Of a DNA stretch of 64,000 nt, positions 35,640-47,437 are shown one piece after another. A program made the translations under genes and the position numbers. The stretch is from Prochilodus magdalenae. Taxonomy: Eukaryota; Chordata; Actinopteri; Characiformes; Prochilodontidae. Position 1 is the first letter of the stretch, and each line of letters starts with the position of its first letter. The DNA is taken from the NCBI GenBank assembly GCA_024036415.1, contig JAMWET010000674.1, forward strand, positions 760,001 through 824,000, given 5' to 3'. The notes below the pieces were generated by a model that ran no database searches, was not told the DNA's origin, and saw only the letters and a list, made by a program, of their open reading frames with translations.

Positions 35640-36260
35640 TTCATCTCACACTAGCTTGCCCAGCTCTGTTCTTCGCCCAAAGGGAGGCGTATGAAATTTC
35701 AATTGGCATCATTCTGTGTGTTGAGTTTTAATGTCAATATCGTAGACGGTCTTTCAGCGGCCTTGCAGCCTCCCTCCTGACTCAAACAAGAAACTTCAAA
35801 GGAGCAGCTCTCCCGAACCCCTCAGTCTTGAATTAAAAATGTTAACCTTGGAGACGTGTTAACTACGAGGCAGGTCATGTTGTAGAATTCTAATGAATAG
35901 TCTAAATGATGCTCAGAAAATAGGAGGAGAGGGAATCGACCATGCCGTACGTTCGAAGTTTCCTTTTAATTCTGGTTCTCTTTTTTTGTGTGTCTGGCTT
36001 AAAAAAATGCCCTTTATGCCATAATGGATCGAAATTGCTCCTTTGGTAGCGTAGATTAACATTCCCTCTCCTTTTTTTTCTTTCACTTGGAAATCGCGGG
36101 ATCTGCAGTCAGGCCGCTGATAGCGACATTTAAAGCGTCCTCAATCGCTGAAACACACACGTATGATTGAAGGGCACTGGATAGAACGGCTGGAGAACTT
36201 TTGTGATTAAAGAAGACAAATTAGTCGGCTAAGACCAGCTCTACAATTACAAAGCCGTTG
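35640..36260. other. Candidate conserved non-coding block
   Basis: Repeat-free stretch of about 600 bp between a GA array and a CA array. It is GC-balanced in parts, with TAAT/ATTA cores (CATTATTCATC, TTTTAATGTC, CTAATGAATAG, TTTTAATTC) and no reading frame of note. It has the texture of developmental enhancer sequence, without proof. Confidence 0.25.
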
Positions 36261-36339
36261 CCGAGTTTTAATGAGAATGAGAATAAGAATCATTGCCTAA
36301 GCCCTGTAACTCACAGACGCTCGCACACAAACCACAAGA

Positions 36340-36346
36340 AAACACA

Positions 36347-36384
<38 letters not shown>

Positions 36385-36421
36385 AACACACACACGCACA
36401 CACAAACACACACACACACAC
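36340..36421. repeat. (CA)n microsatellite
   Basis: About 80 bp of CA dinucleotides with CTAAA, CG and AAA interruptions. The frames that run through it on both strands are artefacts of the repeat. Confidence 0.92.
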
Positions 36422-36528
36422 CAACCTGTCTGAGATTATTTTCCACCCAGGGACCTCACCAGTGAATCCACAGCCTTTCTTGTTTTCTAGCAGAGTGAAT
36501 GTGGTGTTCCTCGCCTCAGGTATGTACC

Positions 36529-36744
36529 TCATAATAGCTGGCAGATGCTGCTGTACGGCTGCCAGAACTGTGGCTTCATGTGTAGGCCGAGGTGCTGCAC
36601 CGCTGTGTTGAACACCCAGAGGGCTTGCCTGCCTGTGGCAAAGCCAACCACCTGGCAGCGCAGAACAGTCCTGGTGTATTTCCACCTAGAACACTGAATA
36701 TAAGTGCCTTCAATCCAACTGATGTTCACTGGCGCCTCAGCCAC
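36529..36744 (-). other. Reverse-strand open frame of unknown nature
   Basis: This 71-codon reverse frame (MAEAPVNISWIEG start) has balanced composition, including C-Q-V-V-G-F-A-T-G-R-Q-A-L-W-V-F-N-T. It overlaps a second reverse frame in another register (36311-36685), which could mean one old coding sequence with a frameshift near 36540. I recognise no family. Chance is quite possible. Confidence 0.15.
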
Positions 36745-38593
36745 AGTTTCACTTGAAATGATTTTTGTATTTGATGGGGTTGGCAGAACATGCTATAAAC
36801 GATAAGAAGAGATTAGTGCTTTGCCAGTGTGCAAGCTAAGCTGTTTTGATCTACTTTGAAATGAAAGCATTTAGAGCTTGCTTCGTCAGTGTTAGGCCTA
36901 ATAAGAATGAATGATCAAATGATTTGCCATTGAAAATGTACATTAGTGTAGGACTAGGATTAACCTGATGCCCATGAAAGTAGAAAGTTGTGCTTTAGGC
37001 TCATTTAGACTTACTTTCTTTTGGAAATGAGAAACCCAAATCTCTCAGAATTATCTCTATTAACTTTTTTCTTGAAGTTTAAATGTGCTTGAAATAGACT
37101 CATTACATTCAGTCCGTTCCATGGAATTGGTGATTGTAAGTGGGCTATAATCACATTAGCAGAGTTTTCCCTCTGTACAGCCTGTCTCTGATAAAGAGAA
37201 ATGCTCAATTCCTTGCTCACTAAGTCTGAAACAGGGGATGGGATGTACAGGGAAGACCACTGTTTAACAAAAGAGTACTTTTTTGGCAGAATGGCCAAAC
37301 ATTGATTTGTTTTAATGACTGAGTCAGCCTGCATGGCGTACGAGCTGCACAGTACTGTAAATAAGTATTTGCTGGCTCTAGATTTCTTTTGTTTTTACAT
37401 TTTTGTCACACTCAATTCTTTCAGATTCTCAAACAAAGTGTTATTTGAGACAAATGAGGGGTAAACACAGTGTAAAAAGAGGATAGTCACCTGTAATCAC
37501 AAGATGCACATCCAAAAAAAGTAAGCTATTTATTTGGGCATCTGTCTTCCTTTGTATACTTACCATCTGTGTGTCGTCTCTTCTCAAGTGTATATGCTTA
37601 AATGCTATTACTAAAAGCTTAAATGCTTTTAGTAAACTGCTTAGCTTTGTTATTAAAGGGGTTTATCATATTCTATATTACTATGTGCCGAATTAAGCAG
37701 CTTTAAAACAAGATTTGAACTGAGCAAAACAATGACCCTAAGTTAACAAACTTGTGTTTTAGATCCTCATGGCCATTGTCCTTTGCAACACCATAATACA
37801 TTAGAACATTAGAACAAACAGCAACACAGCAACTAAAATAAGCTAGGTTGTGGGTTAGCATGCTGTTGCTACAATTGCTGCTGCTATGCTAAGCAGTTGC
37901 GGTTGCAGATTTTAGCAAATTTGACAAAACAACACTGAACTAGTGGTTCTGTGAAACAGCAAAAATGTGTTACCCACCCGTCAAGCAGAAACAGAATCAC
38001 TTCCTCATCCCTTCAAAGGCCTTTCAACCAAAGTTGCTTTTTTTATACCAGCCTCTTGTTCAGTCTTTTCTTCCACCTTAAATGGTGCAGCAGTTCATTC
38101 CAGTGTCTCAGCTGCTTGTTCGATATGTTGTGTGGCTCGGCACAAGCCACTTTATTCATTTCCCGTTTATATATATATGTATATACACCAAAACACAGAC
38201 TCAGACCCACTTTGATGTTTCCACCTCAATGCCATATTTTTACCATATTTACCGTATTCTTAAAGCAGCCTGGTTGGAATTACTTTTCTGATTGTTGCTG
38301 AAGATGCTTAATGTTCTACAGAAAACAGCAAAGTCAGACTCTCAGGTCAGCGCATTACAGAGCATTGAGTTTGACAGTGTAAGCATGAGAGTGAATTTTG
38401 AGTGCCATAATAGTGCCATAATGGAGGCCCACCTGAGCTCCGTGTGTGGAGAGAGCTTCCTCAGCTCTTCCTCCTGCCACAGCAACGCAAACCCCACAAC
38501 AGCTGCGCGTAAAGGCTGCAGGGGAGAAGCAAAGTGACTCACATGCCACGAAGGGTACTGCCTGTCAGGTTTCATCTTTGTTGCATCAGTTCA

Positions 38594-38596
<3 letters not shown>
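36745..38596. other. Non-coding stretch
   Basis: No gene is supported. 37345-37475 ('ctgtaaataagtatttgctgg', 'tttttgtcacactcaattctttcagat', 'caaacaaagtgttatttgagac') resembles decayed fish DNA-transposon text. The rest is unassigned. Confidence 0.35.

Positions 38597-38630
<34 letters not shown>
38597..38630. repeat. (CT)n microsatellite
   Basis: About 34 bp of CT with a TTT interruption. Confidence 0.88.
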
Positions 38631-38631
<1 letters not shown>

Positions 38632-38737
38632 CTAAAGTGGTCAACCACCAAATGTTTGAAATAGTTCTTACTGACAAGAAAATATACATGAACAGTCATA
38701 TCAGAATATGAGGTAAAGCTTCATGTATCCACACTCA

Positions 38738-39064
38738 TTATTCATTTTATCAGCTCCACCTACCATGGTGGTGCACTTTGTAGTTCTATAATTACTCCAG
38801 CAGCACTGTGGGTCTGATCCACAGCATCCACCAGCACAACATACACTAAGATGCCACCAACATTTTAGTATCACTGCAGTGCTGAGAAAAAAAAAACTGC
38901 TCTGTGTTGGTCATGTGGGTTCCTGGCTGTTAAAGAACAAGATGAAAGCATGATAATACATTCTTAATAATTACTGTCTGTAATAGTAATCTACAAAGAG
39001 CTCCTATATGGTAAAGGGATGGTATGTTTAAATGGATGTGTGCCTAATAAAGTGGCAGACTGGT
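38738..39064 (-). repeat. Interspersed repeat family R1, longest copy
   Basis: It reads 'attttatcagctccacctac', 'gtgcactttgtagttct', 'cagcacaacatacactaa', 'tatcactgcagtgctgag' and 'ggttcctggctgttaaagaa', ending at 'cctaataaagtggcag'. It shares blocks with the fragments at 1578, 41322 and 51895. It is non-coding and probably a non-autonomous DNA element. Termini are not defined. Confidence 0.6.
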
Positions 39065-40480
39065 GTGTGTACATATTTGACAGAAGTCAAAGCAGTCACG
39101 ATGCCGGTGCTGGTTGCCATGGAAACTCTTTAGTGTGCCTTTATAGTGAAAAATTTGATAATTTAAAAAAGTAGTAAAATAAGCAGACACGTGCAGTATT
39201 CCTATGGAATATGTAGTACTGTAACGCTACGCTCTCTCTCAACCAGATTTACATAATCAGCTGACTCTTCACACATGTGCACATTTGATCTGTTTTCTGT
39301 CATGCTATAGGGAGCAGCAAGCACATCTATAATGCAGATGTATCCTGCTGCCAAAGTTACGCTCCATGCTGGCAGAGGGGAAAAAAGACCCTTATTTCAG
39401 CAAAAGTAATTTAGTAATACTCAAGTAAAAGTAGGACCTTAGTATGACATACATTTTTTACCCAAGTAGAAGTATAAAAGAACATGCTTGACAAAGTAAA
39501 AGTATTTCTTAAAAATAATTTCTATTTCTATTTAACAGGATATCTTTTGATTAATGGTTATATGTTGATGGTTAAATCTGCACATCCATGAAACTGTTAC
39601 ACTCCTGAAAATGATGGGCCAACTCATCTCTGGTGCAACAGAGTTTTAATTCTACACGCATCACTTGAACTTGTGAACTCACTAAATCACCAGACTGCCT
39701 ATTACTGTATAAACCAGTATCACTGTGAACTCTGATTCCAGTTTTATAGTGTTTTTAACAACCATTTTAATCAGCTTTTAATCCCTTTCAAACCCAGTAC
39801 TCTTATGAATTGTACTTTAAACCAAATCCATTTTAAATGTACATCTTTTTAGCATATTTCTTTTATATTCCATCTTAATGAAATTAACAGAAAGCATTTT
39901 ACCCTTTGTCTGCTAAACAGAAAAGATATAGTGCAGCTTTAAACCAAAAATAATTGTATGGCTAATACAGACTTTAATCCCAGCTGACTAACCAGACTGA
40001 AACAGGTATACAACTACATGTGCTTCATGGCCCAGCATGAGACCCAGTCTGACTTCGCATTTAGCTTTAGCATCCATAGCTAACTTTCAGACCTGAAACG
40101 GCTCTGCAGCCCATTACCACAACCCCTTGGACACGAGTCCACCATTTTCACCACACAATGCACTTATGAGTCGCTACTACTGTTAACTCTCACTTATATA
40201 TATTTTATCACCCAGCTTACCTGCAAAACACAGAAAATAGCAGGTTACAGGAGCCACACGACGTGTTGCACCCAGTACTGGCCCGACTTCTTCTGCCGGT
40301 CAGAGCGTCAGCCACTGGTGCATTTGGCACTACTGGCGAACCTATATATTACACCGTACGATGGAAACTGGACGTTAACAGTAGTTTATCCCATGAAAGC
40401 GACCTTAGACATAAAAATAAAATGGGGGGCTACTATTTTCATGTATTTAACTATTCCATAGTGCCACAAAACCGGATGTG
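39065..40480. other. Probable DNA-transposon debris, hAT-like
   Basis: 39400-39520 contains 'tactcaagtaaaagtagg' and 'aagtaaaagtatttct'-type text of the family also glimpsed at 31.5 and 33.5 kb. 39230-39400 and 40080-40480 have the mixed GC texture of an old element interior. No transposase frame is readable, and boundaries and superfamily are inference. Confidence 0.3.
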
Positions 40481-40612
40481 ATGAAAGAACTGCATGCATC
40501 ATCCATATAAAAATCCACTCCAAACATGCTTGAACTCCTTTTCAAGAATTTTAAATGGACATTGTTGGAATCTTGACTAACAAAAAATATATTGACTTCT
40601 ACTTTAGCAGTC

Positions 40613-40749
40613 AGTACACCAGATCGAATAATTCCTTTAAGAAAGGCCAGGAACAGAGGCTACGTTCCAACTTTTGGCATATCCAGATTGTATCCACATA
40701 GATTTTTGATTTCACATGAAATAAGACTTTTCATTCGATCTGGTGTACT
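40613..40749. repeat. Perfect 17-bp inverted repeat
   Basis: AGTACACCAGATCGAAT at 40613-40629 is exactly mirrored as ATTCGATCTGGTGTACT at 40733-40749, with a 103-bp spacer. It is the longest perfect short-range inverted repeat I noticed outside the transposons. It could be the terminal repeat of a very small MITE or a hairpin. Confidence 0.8.
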
Positions 40750-41321
40750 TTTCAATCAATCAGAGCCAAACCTCATTTAAAGGTGGCTTGAAATGCGATT
40801 CCAATCAGATTGTTTCTTTTGCGTCACTCGCAATGCGCCAAACCACAACAGCAGTGTCAAATCTAGAGTGATGGATGTGCTGGGATTCAAGAAGAGCGCC
40901 AAAGAGATGAACTGTGACTTGACACAGCAATGAGTGTGAAACTTGGAAGAGCTTGGAGAATGAAATGATGCGCCTCAATCTCACCGTGTATTAAAGCCAT
41001 ATGACCAGCGTGGCTAAGCAGTAACCGATGCCTACATGGTTACCACAGCAACCTATGCAGATGTCTACACACACAAATCTGATCTGATCACTTACAAATA
41101 CCAGTGTGGACAGTCATCGCAAAAGATCTGCCAGATTTGCCTGCGGTCATAACATAGCCTTGAGTTACATGAGGCAGCCAGCACAATCCAGACTACACAT
41201 ATGCACACTGCTAATGTTCTACAATGGCATTACATACACCTCTGGCTGCGTGTCAGCATGCCTCCAGGATTAATGTGGATGCTGGATGTACATATTCACA
41301 TTGTTAAATTACACACTATAT
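40750..41321. other. Non-coding stretch, possibly element interior
   Basis: Unassigned. It contains phrases such as 'cacaaatctgatctgatcac' that recall non-autonomous DNA elements of fish, but nothing is firm. Confidence 0.3.
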
Positions 41322-41475
41322 AGTCCATCTGTTTCTCTGCATACTTTGTTAGCCCTTGTCATTCGGTTCTTTAATTCCAGGATCCCCACAGAGCACGTAT
41401 TATGTGGGTGGTGGATCATTCTCAGCACTGCAGTGATACTGATGTGGTGGCAATTCAGCGACTGACACTGATATT
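41322..41475 (-). repeat. Interspersed repeat family R1, fragment
   Basis: It contains 'tagtccatctgtttctctgc', 'ggtggatcattctcagcact' and 'gcagtgatactgatgtgg', matching blocks of the R1 copies at 38738 and 51895. Confidence 0.55.
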
Positions 41476-41659
41476 AAGGAGACTAAACTACAATCTCTCT
41501 ATCTCAAGACTCAAATCACACTCACACCCCAGTGAACTAAGACTCCACTGGGGAAACACCTTCTGAACATCTCTGCTTATGAAGGAAGTCACGTTTATGT
41601 GGCATTCTCTGGGCCTGCTCATCCGTGTGGAAAGCACTCCCAACTGATTTGGGTTTGAA

Positions 41660-42040
41660 TCCATCCTTGCTGATCACGTACACCCATACATGCTGATTGT
41701 CTTCCCTGGGGCGGATGGGATCTTCCAGCAAAACAATGCAACATGTCACACAGCTACAAATGTCGAACACTGGTTGGAAAAGCATAACCAAAACAAGCCT
41801 GGGCTCCCCCCCAATAACTTGAAGCCAATTGAGCATCTATGGGATCACCTTGATCATGAAACGTGTTCACTCCAAGGATCCTCTCCTACGAAGCCACCAA
41901 CAGCTGTGGGATGCACTGCAGTCAGCATGACTCCAGATACCTGTGACAGGTACCAGGATCTAACTGAGTTGCTCCCAGCTTGCTTAGCTGCTATCCGTGC
42001 TGTACATGGTGGTTTCTCTGGATATTAGCTGGTGGTCATA
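41660..42040 (+). pseudogene. Tc1/mariner-like transposase C-terminal half, catalytic Asp lost
   Basis: A 112-codon frame from 41690 encodes F-Q-Q-N-N-A-T-C-H-T-A-T-N-V-E-H-W-L-E, where family members have Q-D-N-A. The second catalytic Asp is thus Asn here. Next comes N-N-L-K-P-I-E-H-L-W-D-H-L with the catalytic Glu kept. The frame then runs through the C-terminus to a TAG at 42026-42028. The N-terminal half and both terminal repeats are absent or eroded. The reverse frame at 41537-41836 is a shadow. Confidence 0.8.
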
Positions 42041-44089
42041 ATAATCAGACTCAAGTGTGTGTTTCAAATCACAGCAAATCTGAAAATAATAAATGCCAGA
42101 TAATAGAAGTGAACCTGTAGTTTTCCTACAGAATCAAAGAAGTCTGCATATAAACCATATTTCAAACATTCATGTTTAAAAAAGACTGCGGGAGACTGCA
42201 GTATCAATATTCAGCAGTCTGCGTTCAGTCAATATAAGCTGAATCTTTATGCTAAAAATGACCTCCTTGACAGGCACTTACCTGTACAGAGTGACATGAA
42301 GCAGTAATTGATATTCATAGCTGGTTCTCACCTGGAAGCCATTAGTGTAGTCATGGATCTCCACACTAATGAGGCTCCTGGTCTTAGGTCTTGATTAGAT
42401 TGCTTTGCCACAGTCTCTTATTGATGCTAGCACTTCGCAGTTTATCATGATAAGTAATGAGTGGATTATTCTCCGGCCATATCCAGTTCCAGATAAGCTA
42501 GAGAAGCTCTGTTTCATTCATCCTGGACTCATCCTGCCTTCCTGATTGACAATTTAGCGGGGATAAAAATCTTACCCCATCTACAGGATCCGTGCATAAA
42601 CCTATTGTATACCGCTAATATTTACTTACAGTAAACCATGTAATATAAAGAAATGCTGAGGCTAAGACACCTCAGTCTCTACAGCGTAAATGTACATAGT
42701 AATTTACCCCCAAGACAACAAATCACAGGCAAATAATCTAGAAAGCAAAGCAAGGCTGAGACACAGAGTGCTTTATCAGAGGAAGAGCTGGTAATCACTT
42801 CCCAGAATGCCAAGTGAGTGCAGCTGGTGTGCTCCCTGATATCTCAGCCTCTGTAGGAAATTGATACTTACACTTGGAAACAAAACTGTCAAATATAATT
42901 TATCTGCAGCCATTTGTTTTATTATCTCTAAAAAGGACACTGCTAAATAAATGAAGTCAGCCCGCGCAGACCCTACCACTGCGAGAAAAGCTGCACTTGT
43001 TCAACAGAAAGGATGGAACACCCTTTGTACCCAAAGACAAAGAGAAGAAAAAAGAGAGCACAGATGTAGCATAGTGTTTTCTTTCTGGGGAGTACTACTG
43101 AAATACTTGCAACTTAATTCATCCTTCCATACAATATTTACTTCATTTATCAGTCAGTGTCTTTACCATGGTGGCTCTTAAAATGTAGGCTGTGCTGTGG
43201 TGACATGATTGAACGAGGCCTGTAGACCAAAGGAGATGTTACTAAATCACCCTGAAAAGACAATCTAGTTGCTATTCTTTAATGTCACTCTACCGATTTG
43301 GGATGGTTTTTCAGCTCACCAGGAGATCCATGATCCAATAGAGTCTGCTCACGAAAATAACAGATGATGGCCCCCTACGAGGTATTACCTTGTCCCAACC
43401 TTGTTTCTTCTTATTTAGGCAGAGACAAAAATAAAGATAAGACACTGAAAGCTGTTTTTCTACGGAGCTGGGTAAAGAAAGCAGGCTGTTTATATCTCCC
43501 TTGTTTATAAACCACCTTCTGGATCAGTATCTGGATGTGGCAGTTCTGGTCACATGAAACACCACTTAAGGTCAGTGAGGGTTCTTTGCAGCAATGCCAT
43601 AGAAGAACCACTTTGGTGCCCCAAAAACATGCCCAATGAATGTTTCTTTACAGGACTATTTGTGTAAATAAGTGTGTATTTGTATGAAGAGTGTTTATAA
43701 GGTTTAAATGAGATGCAAAATGCTCATTTTCAATATTCATAATTCTAGAATAGATGTATATGCTTTGTTAGATACTCTGTTAGAGCTCTTGTGTCTTTAA
43801 GCTCCCAGTGAGCCTAGTGTTCACTGTTTGCATGATACGTTAGTCTTTTTGGCCCTTGGCCCCCACAGACATAAAGTTTGGGCCCCCTGGTTATATAGCA
43901 AGTTATGTTTTAATGTATGTTACATTCAACTTTATTCAGACCTTTATTATTTCAGCAGTGCACATCTGAATTTTAGGGGTTTGACTCAGTGCTGCATTAC
44001 TAAGCTGCTCTTTTATCAGGTGCACTACTTTCAGCGAAGGAGGTTGGATTCCTTGTTAATCTATTTTCTACAAAGTTTCAACATTTCAC
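42041..44089. other. Non-coding stretch, nothing recognised
   Basis: About 2 kb of unique-looking AT-rich sequence. No gene, RNA or nameable repeat. Confidence 0.4.
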
Positions 44090-44430
44090 CATGACAGGAC
44101 GCTCACAATCTCTTGCCGTCAGCAGATGGGCTTTTCTCTCGCTGATTTCTTTTCTTGCTCGAGCACCGTTCTGAGTGACAGGCTTCATTACACTCTCTCG
44201 ACGCTGTCCGGGACCCTGTTCCGAGCTGTCTTGGCAATGGCAGCGTTTTCCCCCTTGGCCTTTGCCGCTTTATCTAATCGTGCAGACGCAGGCTGACTGC
44301 TGCCGCTCATGCCCCCTGTGCCACTCTCGCTGGAGGCAAGGTCGGCCATGAGGAGGTGCCTCTTGGCAACTGGCCATTATCCCAAGACCTCAGTCCTGGC
44401 AGAAGGCCAATCATGAGTCCTCATGGGTCT
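44090..44430. other. Candidate conserved non-coding block
   Basis: Repeat-free and clearly more GC-rich than its surroundings, without a convincing frame. It could be regulatory or an old CpG-containing segment. Conservation is unknown. Confidence 0.2.
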
Positions 44431-44887
44431 TCATCTGTTAACAGGTATATTAGTCTTAATGTTGATATTAAAAACCGCTGTCCCTTTTATATTCGTGCTG
44501 GCCGTCAGAAAGAACTGCTCAGAGGTGCGTGTGTCAGACGCTTGTTTGTGTGTTTGAGGGAATGCATCCTCTCTTTCCTTTCCCTTTCCCATCAGACATT
44601 TCCTTCTCTGGCCCACAAAACACAGAACTCTGTTCCTTTATTCTTCCTAATAGATCATCACCAATGGCTTTCAGCAGCACTTATATTCTAGATTTTCATT
44701 GTGAAGAACTACTTTCACTGGTCACTGGTTTGTCTGGTCACAGTAACTGAGTTTCATTTAGACTTTCAAGTTTCATGCTTTCATGTTTCTTACTGCTACT
44801 CTCATAGGGCTCTAACAGTTATCAGTTATTCCATATTCAAAATGTCATAGAATTAAAAATTCTTATATTTCCTGTATTGCGTTTGTG

Positions 44888-45080
44888 CTTGGCTTGCTAA
44901 TCCTGTGTGCACCTGAGGAGGACAGGTTTCCCTTTTGAGTCTTGGTTCCTCTCAAGGTTTCCTTGCTGCTGTCGCCTTTGGCTTGCTCACTGGGGCTTGG
45001 ACCTGGATTCTCTGTAAAGCTGCTTTGTGACACCGTCTGTTATAAAAAGGGGTATATAAATAAACCTGACTTAGCTTGAC
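44888..45080 (+). mobile_element. Retroposon 3' end of a common fish type
   Basis: The chain 'tgtgcacctgaggaggac', 'gagtcttggttcctctcaag', 'gtcgcctttggcttgctcac', 'ctgtaaagctgctttgtgac' and 'ggggtatataaataaa', ending 'cctgacttagcttgac', is a familiar SINE/LINE 3' end in otophysan fish. The short 'tgactt'-like terminal words fit a non-LTR tail. Only the 3' part is present. Confidence 0.7.
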
Positions 45081-45795
45081 ATGTTATAGTTCACCGCTTA
45101 GCCCATACAGTCTATAGATGGAAATATAGCTTCATAAGAAGGATCTGTTTTGAATTAATTAGTGTCACAAAAACCTTCATACATATTTATACATATTCAT
45201 ATGTCTGCCTACAGCAGTTTAGCCTCACCCAATGATATTGACATTATAAAGAGTCTTTTAGAATATTTTTTTTAATGTAGCACAAGAACCGAATAAAACT
45301 CAAAGGCAGAGTAAAAACTATCTGTTTAATTCTAAAGAATAAATAGAGGTTTAAAAATGTAAAACTATGTGAATTATGACATATCACAAAGTTAAAAGTA
45401 CCATAGAATGCGTTTTCTCTGATCTTGAACAACTTGAATAATAATAATTACATTTCTTGAAATAGACAGAGACAGGAAAATAAAATGAACCTCTGTGTAA
45501 TTAGGTAGATCGTCAGACTATTTAGTCACCATGATAATGTTAGCATTAGTTGCTATTAGCTAACATTACCTATACACACTACTTGATAGCAACACAAAAA
45601 GCTTATTAGAGTTGTTGCCCACTATGAAACTGTTAGTGTAGAAAAATCTGCATCAACGGAGGACAAGTGGATGAACCACACAGCATGGCTACCACTTACA
45701 AGTACTGTTGGGGCTGTGTAGCTAATAAAAGTGAACTTGCCCCTCTGTTCAGTCACTTCAGTGTTAAACACTGAGTAAAGCTGCTTCAAATTGTC
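45081..45795. other. AT-rich non-coding stretch
   Basis: No gene seen. The last 180 bp may be the body of the SINE whose tail follows, but no A or B box is clear. Confidence 0.35.
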
Positions 45796-45846
45796 CAAGG
45801 TCACTCTGGATAAGAGTGTCTAGTAAGCACCACACATGTAAATGTC
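45796..45846 (+). mobile_element. Degenerate fish SINE 3' tail
   Basis: The run 'aggtcactctggataagagt' then 'gtctagtaagcaccac' is a diverged copy of the conserved tail at 33080 and ends in the same 'tgtaaatg' word. Confidence 0.6.
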
Positions 45847-46857
45847 CGGAGTGAAATGTGCCGAGGTCCTGCGCTGCAGTTCATTAAGGATTCATCAGTT
45901 TGTTTGGCCAATTTTCAGTTTCACCTTAACTGGTGCCTGTAGAAGCTATAGCATTTAAGGTGGAACGGAAAAGTCAATTAAGTAGCTGGCGAATAGGAAG
46001 CCGACCTCAGGCCCCTTTTATAAAAGAAGATTAACTATACCCACTGACAGGTTCCTGGAAATGAGTCCGAACAGTTGTGTAACAATCTAGGATTTTGGAT
46101 GCAGTATTTGGAACAAATGCAGGATTTGAAGGAGAAGACAACAGTGTTTGAGGCTTATGGGAAGTCAGTTCAATGTTCTAAACCTTTTTTATTTGTTAAA
46201 GGGGAAAAATGACAAAATATTGATATTTCAGTAGGAAAAGAGTAAAGAAATTCATCTCACACACCTCACATTTCCAGATCACTGAGAGCCGGTGGGACTA
46301 TGCTGAGACATGGAGAAATAAAATCCATTCACTATGGAGCGTCCTTTGACAGAAGCTAAAAACGTAAAGGAACCAGCTGTGGATGATACAGTGCTGTGTA
46401 TTATAAAAAGTGTTTCTTTTTAATGTGGATTTTTTATTATTTTGGTGAATCTGTAAAATTATCGGATTCACTGTCTTTTTCATCAGAAAACGTGAAAAAA
46501 GCTTTAGAATGTTGTCACAGTGTCACAGGCTGGAGACGAGTATCATGGTAAAACTCAGATGCTCTGATGTGTTACCCTGCCCACACTCTCCCCTTCCACC
46601 CTCCAATCTGCCGCAGGACTGAGGAGAAATCAAAGCACTGGAAAGTTTCAAACAGGAGAGCCCTGCCCTGTCTCTCTACTGACAATGAACTACCCGACTC
46701 TACGCTCCCGAAGCAGAGAGGTGGGTTTGTGTGTACAAACACTGAGGGTCTATGAATATATCTTGGCAGTCTTTCTTTCCCTCTGTCTTATGATATGTAG
46801 GGCTTATTTAGAACTGACATGCAGCTCTGCCTCTTCTGAGGGATTCTCATTAGCTGC
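45847..46857. other. Non-coding stretch, nothing recognised
   Basis: Unique-looking sequence before a TA array. No supported feature. Confidence 0.4.
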
Positions 46858-46882
46858 ATATATATATATATATATATATATA
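46858..46882. repeat. (TA)n microsatellite
   Basis: About 25 bp of TA just outside the third Tc1 derivative, consistent with the TA target preference of these elements. Confidence 0.85.
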
Positions 46883-46904
46883 CCCTTATGATGTCTTTGA
46901 TATA

Positions 46905-47437
46905 CAGGGGTTGGACAATGAAACTGAAACACCTGGTTTTAGACCACAATCATTTATTAGTATGGTGTAGGGCCTCCTTTTGCGGCCAATACAGCGTGAT
47001 TTGGGCAGCCGTGGTTTTATGTTTTTTGGATACAATCCGGGTTAGCACCCGAACATCCCTTTCAGACAGCTTCCTCTTGCGTCCACAGTTAATCCTGTTG
47101 GGTGAGGTTCGTCCTTCTTGGTGGTATGCTGACATTACCCTGGATACCGTGGCTCTTGATACATCACAAAGACTTGCTGTCTTGGTCACAGATGCGCCAG
47201 CAAGACGTGCACCAACAATTTGTCCTCTTTTGAACTCTGGTATGTCACCCATAATGTTGTGTGCATTGCAGTATTTTGAGCAGAACTGTGCTCTTACCTG
47301 CTAACTGAACCTTCACACTCTGCTCTTACTGGTGCAATGTGCAATTAATGAAGATTGGCCACCAGGCTGGTCCAACTTAGCCATGAGACCTCCCACACTA
47401 AAATGACAGGTGTTTCAGTTTCATTGTCCAACCCCTG
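46905..47437 (-). mobile_element. Tc1-like deletion derivative, copy 3 (533 bp)
   Basis: Intact termini (CAGGGGTTGGACAATGAAAC and its inverse) are flanked by TA on both sides (46903-46904 and 47438-47439). The internal deletion joins the right subterminal 'gccaatacagcgt' to 'gatttgggcagccg' in the second DNA-binding subdomain, as in copy 1. This is the best-preserved copy. Confidence 0.95.
46950..47252 (-). pseudogene. Tc1 transposase DNA-binding domain, catalytic part deleted
   Basis: This 100-codon intact frame differs from that at 9700-10002 by four residues: two adjacent changes after Q-E-G-R-T, M to L in the basic linker region, and M to I at the second subdomain end. It contains both helix-turn-helix regions and the G-R-K-R-K linker, with no catalytic triad. 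The forward-strand frame at 46888-47304 is antisense to it and not meaningful. Confidence 0.85.

Noticed and set aside
36258..36685. His/Thr-rich forward frame and Val/Cys-rich reverse frame across the CA array
   Set aside because: Both arise from the (CA)n microsatellite being open in several registers.
46888..47304. 138-codon forward frame across the third Tc1 derivative
   Set aside because: Antisense to the residual transposase frame. The same antisense frame occurs at 9648-10034 in copy 1, as expected for a shadow.
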